Shown here piece by piece: positions 23,098 to 30,627 of a stretch of DNA of 43,705 bases; the stretch's first letter is position 1; each line of letters starts with the position of its first letter. The position numbers and the translations under genes are program-made. Source of the stretch: Anaerosporobacter sp031551385 (GTDB lineage Bacteria > Bacillota > Clostridia > Lachnospirales > Lachnospiraceae); contig NZ_JAVBNS010000153.1 in assembly GCF_031551385.1 (NCBI RefSeq), positions 1-43,705 on the forward strand. The letters run 5' to 3'. The notes beneath the pieces were generated by a model. The model was not told where the DNA came from and searched no databases. It saw nothing but the letters and a program-made list of their open reading frames with translations.

Positions 23098-25314
23098 ATG
23101 GAGAAAGAAAAGAAGTTTCAAAAGATAAAAGATGTACGAAATAAAATAGTAATTGTTATTAAAAAAATATGGCACATATTCTCTTCCTATTGGAAAAGAA
23201 GTTTTGAAGATACATATCGAGGTCTTGCAATATGTTCGGTACTGTTTTCAGCGGTATCAATAGCAGTAGGATTAGAGATGTACTTTTCGCCACTGAATAT
23301 AAACGGAATACTGTTTTGCTTAGCGGGATTCATAGGTGCTAGTATTCTGTTTCCACTACTATTTCTTGCTACGAAGATACTATTTGGAAGTAGTAGAAAG
23401 GGAGTAATTTATTGGTTCGTTCCATTTTTCCTTTTGTATACAGTAGCGTCAATGATAAATAGTCAAGAAGTGGCAGTCTTCTTCGCTGCAATTACCCTGA
23501 TATGTATAGACTTTTTCGGAAGAAGTATGTGGGCAATTATAAAGCAAAGAAGGCGTACCATTACTCCTTTTGTTACATTGATAATTGCAGTATTAGGTTT
23601 AGGTGGAATCAGTGTGTTCTTGGTAAACGAAGGATTTAAAGACAAGTATATAGAGTCGTATCTTTCTATGAAGGAAGAGAATGTAATTGAAGGTAAGCAG
23701 TCGAAAGAGAAGGAAGTCTTTGCAAATGCAATCGCAAAGGGATCATATGAGACGACATCGTTAGAGTATGGAATTGGTGATTCTTACGATTTGCAGTCTT
23801 CTACCTATAATTTATCATCATTTGCACAGAGAAGTTCTATTGCAGGCTGGGTAATGAAACAACATTTTGGTTATGACCTAGAGAAAGTGCCTGTAACGGG
23901 TAAAGTATGGTATCCTGTAACGGAAAATAAATGTCCTGTTTTATATATTGTACATGGAAATCATAGTTATACAACACAGTCCTATCTTGGCTATGATTAT
24001 CTAGGAGAATATTTGGCATCAAATGGCTATGTTGTAGTTTCTGTTAATGAGAATTGTTGTAATGAATTAAGTGATGAAAATGATGCAAGAGCGATTTTAT
24101 TACTTGAAAATATAGAGCAAGTACTTCAATATAACAAAGAAGAGAATAATCCTTTATATAATAAGATAGCAGAAGAGAGTATAGCAATTGCGGGACATTC
24201 AAGAGGTGGTGAATGTGTATCAACAGCATATCTTTTCAATAACTATAGTCACTATCCAGACAATGGAAATATTCGATTTCATTATAATTTCTCAATTAAG
24301 TCTATTTTAGCAATAGCACCAACGGCAGATCAGTATATGCCAGCGCAACATGAAGTTTCTATAACAGATGTGAACTATCTGCTAATTCATGGTGTGAACG
24401 ATCAGGATGTGCAGACGGTAATGGGAAATAAGTTGTATAAGAATACAACATTTTCAGGAGAAGGTGATTTCTTCAAATCAGCAATCTATATAGCAGGAGC
24501 GAATCATGGACAGTTCAATAGTGAATGGGGACGATATGATATGGGTTTTCCACTAAAATATTTCTTGAATGTGAAGAATATGATTGCGGTTGAGGAACAA
24601 GAAGATATATTGAAGATATTTACAAAGATATTCTTAGATGTGACATTAAAACAAGACACAACGAATAAAGATTTATTCAATAATTATCTCGCGTATGAAA
24701 GTTATCTGCCAAAGACGATTTATCAGCAGATGTACCAAAATTCTAGCTTTGAATGTGTAAGTGATTTTGAAGAGGATTCCGACTTAACAACAGCAACAAT
24801 GGAAGGTGCTACGATTTCTGTATTGCATACCAGGGTTTGGGAAGAAATGAAAACGGCATATGGAGATGGTGGTACAAAAGAAAACTATGTGTTACGGATG
24901 AAGTGGAAAAACACAAGTATGGCAACTGTAAAATTCAAAATACCAAGTTATGATATGACGGGTAAGAATCTACAATTTGATATCGCAGACTTGCAAGAGG
25001 AAGAGATACAAACGCAATTAATTGATGGCACAGTAAGAATTACGGATAGTTTTAATCATGTAGCAAATGTAAAAATCAGTGATTGCGCAATAATATATCC
25101 GACATTACCAGTGCAATTATATAAAGTTAGCTTCTTGATGAATGAATATGAATATAAACATCAGATGCAAACGGTTTCTATGAAAGAAGAGCAGTTTTTG
25201 GCGGATAATCCAGAAATTAAAACGAATAATATTACATCAATCGAGATTATATTTGATTGTATGGAATATGGAAATATTAAAATTGACAATGTCGGCTTTG
25301 AGAAAAATAGATAA
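23098..25314 (+). CDS. Membrane-anchored alpha/beta hydrolase
   Basis: A 738-residue protein. The first 185 residues carry about five membrane helices after a basic N-terminus. An alpha/beta-hydrolase domain follows: oxyanion segment LYIVHGNHS (about 282), nucleophile elbow GHSRGG (Ser about 366) and catalytic His in GANHGQFN (about 469), as in chlorophyllase/cutinase-like esterases. The last 190 residues form a beta-rich extension resembling a carbohydrate-binding type fold (KMDNVGF-like end). The catalytic part is probably outside the cell. Substrate is unknown; polymer- or lipid-ester cleavage is an inference. ATG 23098 follows AAGGAGG. Confidence 0.82.
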   Translation: MEKEKKFQKIKDVRNKIVIVIKKIWHIFSSYWKRSFEDTYRGLAICSVLFSAVSIAVGLEMYFSPLNINGILFCLAGFIGASILFPLLFLATKILFGSSRKGVIYWFVPFFLLYTVASMINSQEVAVFFAAITLICIDFFGRSMWAIIKQRRRTITPFVTLIIAVLGLGGISVFLVNEGFKDKYIESYLSMKEENVIEGKQSKEKEVFANAIAKGSYETTSLEYGIGDSYDLQSSTYNLSSFAQRSSIAGWVMKQHFGYDLEKVPVTGKVWYPVTENKCPVLYIVHGNHSYTTQSYLGYDYLGEYLASNGYVVVSVNENCCNELSDENDARAILLLENIEQVLQYNKEENNPLYNKIAEESIAIAGHSRGGECVSTAYLFNNYSHYPDNGNIRFHYNFSIKSILAIAPTADQYMPAQHEVSITDVNYLLIHGVNDQDVQTVMGNKLYKNTTFSGEGDFFKSAIYIAGANHGQFNSEWGRYDMGFPLKYFLNVKNMIAVEEQEDILKIFTKIFLDVTLKQDTTNKDLFNNYLAYESYLPKTIYQQMYQNSSFECVSDFEEDSDLTTATMEGATISVLHTRVWEEMKTAYGDGGTKENYVLRMKWKNTSMATVKFKIPSYDMTGKNLQFDIADLQEEEIQTQLIDGTVRITDSFNHVANVKISDCAIIYPTLPVQLYKVSFLMNEYEYKHQMQTVSMKEEQFLADNPEIKTNNITSIEIIFDCMEYGNIKIDNVGFEKNR

Positions 25315-25329
25315 GAAAAAAATTTTGAG

Positions 25330-25358
25330 TTGACATATGTAAAATCGTGGTATATGAT
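25330..25358 (+). promoter_or_regulatory. Promoter of the ABC-F leader transcript
   Basis: TTGACA at 25330-25335, a 17-base spacer and TATGAT at 25353-25358. It is a strong match, located more than 500 bases before the ABC-F start, so the transcript has a long leader. Confidence 0.75.
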
Positions 25359-25462
25359 ACTTATTGTAATAGAGAGCTATTATGATAAAAAGAATGTTAC
25401 GTGTAAGTAATCTTGAGATAACAATTTTGTTATCAGATTGCACACTGTATGGAGGGACGACG

Positions 25463-25483
25463 ATGATTATTATTACTCGCTAA
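25463..25483 (+). CDS. Hexapeptide leader ORF (MIIITR) upstream of the ABC-F gene
   Basis: ATG ATT ATT ATT ACT CGC TAA, seven codons including the stop, preceded by GGAGGG (25451-25456) at an excellent distance. A longer in-frame ORF from ATG 25382 (33 residues) ends at the same stop but has a poor site. A hairpin GATAACA/TGTTATC (25417-25434) precedes the site, and CAAGAGC/GCTCTTG (about 25543-25570) follows. Short ORFs in this position before resistance-type ABC-F and methyltransferase genes sense drug-stalled ribosomes; that this one does so is inferred from layout only. Confidence 0.6.
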   Translation: MIIITR

Positions 25484-25750
25484 TTGGAATGGAACTTAAT
25501 AACAAAAACGATTCGGTTGCCGATTTATTGGTTTCTGAGTCAAGAGCATGTTTCAAACACGCTCTTGCATAACAACAGTTGTTGATTATGTCATGTTTTT
25601 GTGCCATTTAGCAAGTATAGTATCTTCTCGTCTATCCAAGATAAATTATAGATGCATCTTATGTTGTATAATTAAGTGTAGAATAATTTTTATTGAATTA
25701 TTCTATGTTTATGATATAACTAAGGTTCATTTTACGTTTGCTTTGATAAG

Positions 25751-25782
25751 AAGACACTAGGTATTTGCCTTGTGTCTTTTTT
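25751..25782 (+). terminator. Terminator inside the ABC-F leader (likely attenuator)
   Basis: AAGACAC (25751-25757) pairs with GTGTCTT (25772-25778), followed by a T-run. It lies downstream of the promoter and hexapeptide ORF and 90 bases before the ABC-F start codon, so most transcripts would stop before the gene unless it is opened. Confidence 0.7.
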
Positions 25783-25870
25783 GTCGTTCATAGAGAGGTT
25801 TTGACCATACAATTACGTTGCTAAGGGCATGTGGTAGAGAGCTTAATGCGTTAGAAAGGGGATATGTTAT

Positions 25871-27829
25871 ATGAAATATCAAATCGTTGGTGGTATCGTT
25901 CGATTTGCAGCGACTACCATTTTAGAAAATATTAATTTTGAGATACGAGACAATGAAAAAATTGCAATCGTAGGTCGTAATGGTTGTGGTAAAACTACAT
26001 TGTTGAATGTAATTGCAGGAAATATAGCACTGAATAATCTTGATAGTGATGAAGAAAGTGGAATCTATATGGCAGGGGGATTGAAAATAGGTTTCTTAAA
26101 GCAGATAGATTTCACGGATAATGTGTTATCAATTGAAGAGGAAATTATGAAAGTGTATGAACCAATACAATTGATACATAAGCGAATGGTCGAACTTACA
26201 GGGCAGATGGAAAAGGATTCATCTGAGAAGATATTGAATGAATACGGGAAACTATCAGCTATGTATGAAAGTGCTGGTGGATACACATTCAGACAGGATA
26301 TGGAGACGATATTTCAACGTTTTGGATTTCCACTAGAAGACTTAAAGAAGCCAGTCAAAGAGTTATCGGGAGGGCAGCAGACAAGAATTGCATTTGTTAA
26401 GTTGCTACTTAGTAAGCCAGATGTTCTGTTGCTAGATGAGCCTACAAACCATCTGGATATGCCAACAATTGAATGGCTAGAAGGGTATCTCAAAAACTAT
26501 AATAAAGCAGTTGTTATTGTATCCCATGACCGTATGTTTTTGGATCAGATTACACAAGTGACCTATGAGATAGAATATACCCATATTAAAAGATATCCGG
26601 GAAATTACAGTGCATTTATTCAAAGAAAACGACTTGATACAGATAAACAGGAGAAAGATTATATTGCACAGCAGAAGGAGATTGCAAGACTAGAAAAGCT
26701 TGTAGAACAGTGGAAGAACACGCCAACGAAAGTTGCTATGACGCGTTCTAAACTAAAGGCAATCGAGCATATGGATAAAATCGAGAAGCCAAGACGATTT
26801 GATACGAAGGCATTTCATGCACAGTTTTCTCCTAGAATAGAGTCACACAAAGAGGTAATGCGAATTAAGAAATTAGCAATCGGTTATGATACTATTCTTA
26901 GTACGGTTAATGTTGCTATCTTAAAAGGTGAGAAAATTGCTGTTATCGGTGAAAACGGAAAAGGAAAATCTACGTTACTAAGAACTCTAGTGGGACAAAT
27001 AGAACCATTAGGAGGTGTATATGAATATGGTGTAGATGTGGAAATGGGATATTTTGAACAGCAGATGGCACAGTATTCTAGCGAGGAAACGATAATCGAT
27101 GACTTCTGGAATGTCTATCCTGATTTGAAACAGACAGAAGTTCGAACTGCATTAGGACATTTTTTGTTCTCGCAAGATGATGTATTTAAGAAGATTAATC
27201 AACTATCAGGTGGTGAAAAGGTACGACTTGCCCTACTTAAGATATTCAATAAACGACCAAATTTCTTAATACTAGATGAACCTACAAATCACATGGATAT
27301 GATAGGAAAGCAAGCACTTGAGAGTATGTTAAGAGCTTATACAGGAACGGTATTGTTCGTTTCACATGATCGCTACTTTATCAAAGAAGTGGCAACAGCA
27401 ATGCTTGTATTTGAAGAGAATCAAGTTGTCTATTATCCATATGGATATGAAGAGTATCTAATGGAGAAGCAGAAAAAAGAAGTAGCTAACGTAGAGAAGA
27501 CAAGTAAAAAAGTACAGGCAAAAACATTTAATGTGAACAATCCTACAGATAATCTAGGCGAATCAGAAACTGCTTGCGAGAAAAAGATAATCAATCCGGG
27601 GAAAGAGGAAGCAAAGAGAAAACGTCAGATAGTTAAGTTGGAGGAAAAGATAGCTGATTGTGAAGAGCGGATTGAATTATTAAAAGAAGAAAGTCTGAAA
27701 GAGGAGTATGCAAGTGACTATATGAAACTAGAAGAGCTTACAAATCAAATCGAGATGATAGAAAAAGAATGGGAAGAACATATGGAGAACCTAGATCTGA
27801 TACAGCAAACCATAGCTTGCAATTATTAG
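25871..27829 (+). CDS. ABC-F family ATPase (ribosome-acting, possible antibiotic resistance factor)
   Basis: A 652-residue protein with two ABC domains and no membrane segments. Domain 1: GRNGCGKTT (35-43), LSGGQQTR, LLLDEPTNHLD. Domain 2: GENGKGKST, LSGGEKVR, ILDEPTNHMD. The interdomain linker (about 245-300) is long, helical and basic (LEKLVEQWKNTPTKVAMTR), the part that reaches toward the ribosomal P and A sites. A charged coiled coil forms the last 100 residues. The layout resembles YdiF/CplR-type members. The long attenuator leader favours a drug-inducible ribosome-protection role over housekeeping, but the spectrum cannot be predicted. Confidence 0.9.
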   Translation: MKYQIVGGIVRFAATTILENINFEIRDNEKIAIVGRNGCGKTTLLNVIAGNIALNNLDSDEESGIYMAGGLKIGFLKQIDFTDNVLSIEEEIMKVYEPIQLIHKRMVELTGQMEKDSSEKILNEYGKLSAMYESAGGYTFRQDMETIFQRFGFPLEDLKKPVKELSGGQQTRIAFVKLLLSKPDVLLLDEPTNHLDMPTIEWLEGYLKNYNKAVVIVSHDRMFLDQITQVTYEIEYTHIKRYPGNYSAFIQRKRLDTDKQEKDYIAQQKEIARLEKLVEQWKNTPTKVAMTRSKLKAIEHMDKIEKPRRFDTKAFHAQFSPRIESHKEVMRIKKLAIGYDTILSTVNVAILKGEKIAVIGENGKGKSTLLRTLVGQIEPLGGVYEYGVDVEMGYFEQQMAQYSSEETIIDDFWNVYPDLKQTEVRTALGHFLFSQDDVFKKINQLSGGEKVRLALLKIFNKRPNFLILDEPTNHMDMIGKQALESMLRAYTGTVLFVSHDRYFIKEVATAMLVFEENQVVYYPYGYEEYLMEKQKKEVANVEKTSKKVQAKTFNVNNPTDNLGESETACEKKIINPGKEEAKRKRQIVKLEEKIADCEERIELLKEESLKEEYASDYMKLEELTNQIEMIEKEWEEHMENLDLIQQTIACNY

Positions 27830-27890
27830 AAGTACAAATTATAATGTAATTTATGGGCATCAGAGAAAAAAATGGAGGTATGGTATCATC

Positions 27891-29099
27891 ATGGTTCGAT
27901 TAAGACAAGGTAAGATAATTTTAGTATCAATTGCATTAATGCTTGCAGCTACTGGATGTAGCAGTGGTAAGAGTGCTGGAGATTATTATAAAGAGGGAAT
28001 GAAACAATATAAGGAGCAAAAATATGAGGAAGCAAGTGCAAGTCTGAAAGAGGCTGTAACAAAGAATCCGAATAAAGCAGAATATTATATTGATTATGGT
28101 ATGACTCTTATTCAATGTGAAAATTATGAGGAAGCATTGATTCAATTTGATAAGGCGATTCTTGATAAAGAGAATAAAATTGTTAGAGAGAATAATAAGA
28201 TGGCGTATCGTGGTAAAGGAATTGTGTATTATAATTTAGCAGAATATGAATCAGCAGAAAAAGAATTCGAGAAAGCGTTAAAGATTACGGAACGTTCGGA
28301 TTTAGATGTAGATATTCTCTTCTATCTTGGAGATGCGCAAACGAAAACATTGAATCAAGAAGGTGCAATTGCGACATATACAAAGATTATTGAGAAGAAA
28401 GCAAGCCAAAGTGACGCATACTATAAACGTGCAGTATTAAGAGGTCAAGTTGGAGAGCTTGCAGAATCAGTTGCAGATTTTGATAAGGCAATTTCTTATG
28501 ATAAAGATAATTATGAATACTACTTTGGGAAATATGCAATCCTATTACAACAAGGTGATAGTACGGCAGCAGATGAAGTTATTAAGAGTGCACTTGCCAT
28601 TAAGACAGAGTCGGATGAGGATTACTATAATGTAGCAATATTACATTTTTATCAAGGAAATAATGATACGGCAAAAGGTGAGTTCGCTACAGCGATTGAA
28701 AATGGATTTACAGGAGCATATTTTTACCTTGGAGAAATCGCTATGATGGAAAAAGAGTATGAAAGTGCAGCGGCGAATTATGAACAGTATATTCAGAGCA
28801 TAACAAATCTAAAATCTGCGATTGTATATAATCAATTAGGGGAAGCATATCTTCAATTGGAGTCATATGAGCAAGCACTTAAAGCATTTGAAAATGGAAT
28901 CAAGTTAAATGATAGCGCAGTTATGAAACCGTTAAAGCATAATGAAGTTGTTGCGTTAGAACGTCAAGGTGAGTTTGATAAAGCGTATAAGAAGGCAAAA
29001 AAATATTTGGAAGATTATCCAGGAGATGAGGGTATGACAAAAGAAGTTGAATTCCTCAAAACAAGACAGGAAGAAGCCCTCACGGATAATACGAAGTAG
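27891..29099 (+). CDS. TPR-repeat lipoprotein
   Basis: A 402-residue protein with a lipoprotein signal (lipobox AATGC, Cys at 23) followed by about nine tetratricopeptide-like repeats (for example YYKEGMKQYKEQKYEEASAS, then YIDYGMTLIQCENYEEALIQ). It would sit outside the membrane as a protein-interaction scaffold; partners are unknown. GGAGG at 27872-27876 is 14 bases before ATG 27891, and an out-of-frame ATG (27880) with a seven-codon ORF overlaps the start. It is 25 bases before hflX and probably co-transcribed. Confidence 0.85.
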   Translation: MVRLRQGKIILVSIALMLAATGCSSGKSAGDYYKEGMKQYKEQKYEEASASLKEAVTKNPNKAEYYIDYGMTLIQCENYEEALIQFDKAILDKENKIVRENNKMAYRGKGIVYYNLAEYESAEKEFEKALKITERSDLDVDILFYLGDAQTKTLNQEGAIATYTKIIEKKASQSDAYYKRAVLRGQVGELAESVADFDKAISYDKDNYEYYFGKYAILLQQGDSTAADEVIKSALAIKTESDEDYYNVAILHFYQGNNDTAKGEFATAIENGFTGAYFYLGEIAMMEKEYESAAANYEQYIQSITNLKSAIVYNQLGEAYLQLESYEQALKAFENGIKLNDSAVMKPLKHNEVVALERQGEFDKAYKKAKKYLEDYPGDEGMTKEVEFLKTRQEEALTDNTK

Positions 29100-29124
29100 T
29101 TGATAGAAAGGGCATGGTATTAAC

Positions 29125-30375
29125 ATGGCGGAAACATATGAAGTAAAAGAACAAGAAGAAAGAATGATTTTAGTTGGCGTTGCTACAAGTGATGGCGATG
29201 ATACAGCAGAATCACTTGATGAATTAGAAGAATTAATTAAAACGGCAGGAGCAGAGACAATCGCAAAAATAATTCAAAATCGCGAGAAGATACATCCTGG
29301 AACATATATTGGAAAAGGTAAGATTGAGGAAGTACGTTTACTTGCACAAGAGTTAGATGCAACTGGCGTAGTATGTGATGATGAATTGTCACCAGCGCAG
29401 CTTAAAAACCTAGAGGAAGCACTTCAAATTAAAGTAATGGACCGTACAGTTACGATTCTTGATATATTTGCACAGAGAGCTTCTACACGAGAAGGTAAGA
29501 TTCAGGTTGAGTTAGCGCAATTAAAGTACCGTTCTTCACGTTTAGTAGGTCTTAGAAGTTCCCTATCAAGACTTGGCGGCGGTATTGGTACAAAAGGTCC
29601 TGGTGAGAAAAAATTAGAGATGGATCGTCGTTTAATTCGTGATAGAATTTCACAATTGAATCATGAACTTGATGATGTAGTACAAACAAGAGAGACAACA
29701 AGACAGCAAAGAAGCAAGAACCAGACACCTGTTATTGCAATTGTAGGATATACGAATGCGGGAAAATCTACGTTGTTGAATACGTTAACAAGTGCGGGAG
29801 TATTGTCGGAGGACAAATTGTTTGCAACACTTGATCCTACAACAAGAAATCTAAAACTAGAGAGTGGGCAACAGATTCTTCTAACAGATACCGTTGGATT
29901 TATTCGTAAATTACCACATCATTTGATCAATGCATTCCGTAGTACTCTTGAAGAGGCAAAGTATGCAGATATGATTATACATGTAGTAGATAGCTCGAAC
30001 CCCGAAGCATACAAGCATATGCATGTTGTTTATGAAACGTTAGAAAATCTAGGTGTTAAGGACAAAAAAATCATTACTGCATTTAATAAAATCGATAAAG
30101 TGGAAGAGCCACAAATTCTAAAAGATTTTAAAGCGGATCGTACTATTTCAATGTCTGCGAAATCTGGAAAAGGATTAGAGGAACTTCTTGCTACGATTGA
30201 AGAAATATTAAAAGAACAAAAAATATTAATAGAAAAAGTATTTTCATATTCAGAAGCAGGTAAGATTCAAACTATCCGCAAATATGGGCAATTGCTAAAG
30301 GAAGAGTACCAAGGCGAGGGAATTTATGTAGAAGCATATGTCCCAAAAGAGATATATTTGCAACTAGAAAAATAG
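29125..30375 (+). CDS. hflX: HflX ribosome-associated GTPase
   Basis: A 416-residue GTPase. The N-terminal HflX-specific domain (IHPGTYIGKGKIEEV, CDDELSPAQ) is followed by the GGGIGTKGPGEKKLEMDRR glycine-rich linker and a G domain: G1 GYTNAGKST (about 208), G3 DTVGF, G4 NKID, G5 SAKSG. HflX splits stalled or stressed 70S and 100S ribosomes. The ATG 29125 start has AGAAAGGG 12 bases upstream. It is interesting that it lies close behind an ABC-F gene, since both act on blocked ribosomes; the TPR lipoprotein between them has no obvious link. Confidence 0.96.
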   Translation: MAETYEVKEQEERMILVGVATSDGDDTAESLDELEELIKTAGAETIAKIIQNREKIHPGTYIGKGKIEEVRLLAQELDATGVVCDDELSPAQLKNLEEALQIKVMDRTVTILDIFAQRASTREGKIQVELAQLKYRSSRLVGLRSSLSRLGGGIGTKGPGEKKLEMDRRLIRDRISQLNHELDDVVQTRETTRQQRSKNQTPVIAIVGYTNAGKSTLLNTLTSAGVLSEDKLFATLDPTTRNLKLESGQQILLTDTVGFIRKLPHHLINAFRSTLEEAKYADMIIHVVDSSNPEAYKHMHVVYETLENLGVKDKKIITAFNKIDKVEEPQILKDFKADRTISMSAKSGKGLEELLATIEEILKEQKILIEKVFSYSEAGKIQTIRKYGQLLKEEYQGEGIYVEAYVPKEIYLQLEK

Positions 30376-30394
30376 GTAATAAATACTATTGAAA

Positions 30395-30441
30395 ACACAA
30401 TATGTAGTATTTGGGCTGGAAAGCGTGCGTATATGTAGTAG
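30395..30441 (+). promoter_or_regulatory. Tandem NrdR-box-like sites upstream of nrdD
   Basis: ACACAATATGTAGTAT (30395-30410) matches the NrdR consensus acaCwAtATaTwGtgt at about 14 of 16 positions. A weaker site with the same core ATATGTAGTA lies at 30426-30441, exactly 31 bases on, which is the three-helical-turn spacing typical of paired NrdR boxes. A third site, ACACAAGATATAGTGC, is at 30569-30584. NrdR represses ribonucleotide reductase genes when dATP/ATP is high. The consensus is recalled knowledge; matches were counted by eye. Confidence 0.6.
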
Positions 30442-30450
30442 ATATATCGC

Positions 30451-30479
30451 TTGACTTAAAAGCTGTATTCTGATACAAT
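30451..30479 (+). promoter_or_regulatory. Promoter upstream of nrdD
   Basis: TTGACT at 30451-30456, a 17-base spacer and TACAAT at 30474-30479, just downstream of the NrdR-like pair. The predicted transcription start falls at the left arm of the hairpin 30482-30527. Confidence 0.6.
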
Positions 30480-30481
30480 TT

Positions 30482-30527
30482 AACCGATGAGGAAATCGAA
30501 AATCATGATTTTCTTATCGGTTTTTTT
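30482..30527 (+). terminator. Terminator after hflX, directly downstream of a promoter
   Basis: AACCGATGAGGAAATC pairs with GATTTTCTTATCGGTT, followed by seven T residues. It ends the hflX transcript. Because the promoter at 30451-30479 fires into it, it could also attenuate nrdD transcription. Confidence 0.8.
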
Positions 30528-30627
30528 ATTATAATTATAATGAATATTAGTGGGGAATTTTATAGCAGACACAAGATATAGTGCATCGATTGAGAAAGAA
30601 AATGAATTATGAAGGGAGAACGGTTTT

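Noticed and set aside
25548..25760. A 70-codon open frame in the ABC-F leader
   Set aside because: It has no good ribosome binding site, an odd Cys/Ile/Arg-rich composition, and it runs through the leader hairpins and the terminator; it is better explained as a chance frame in a regulatory leader.
30451..30479. The promoter belonging to a short regulatory RNA ending at 30527
   Set aside because: A transcript from here to the terminator would be only about 40 bases and consist of the hairpin alone; attenuation of nrdD is the simpler reading, so no RNA gene is called.
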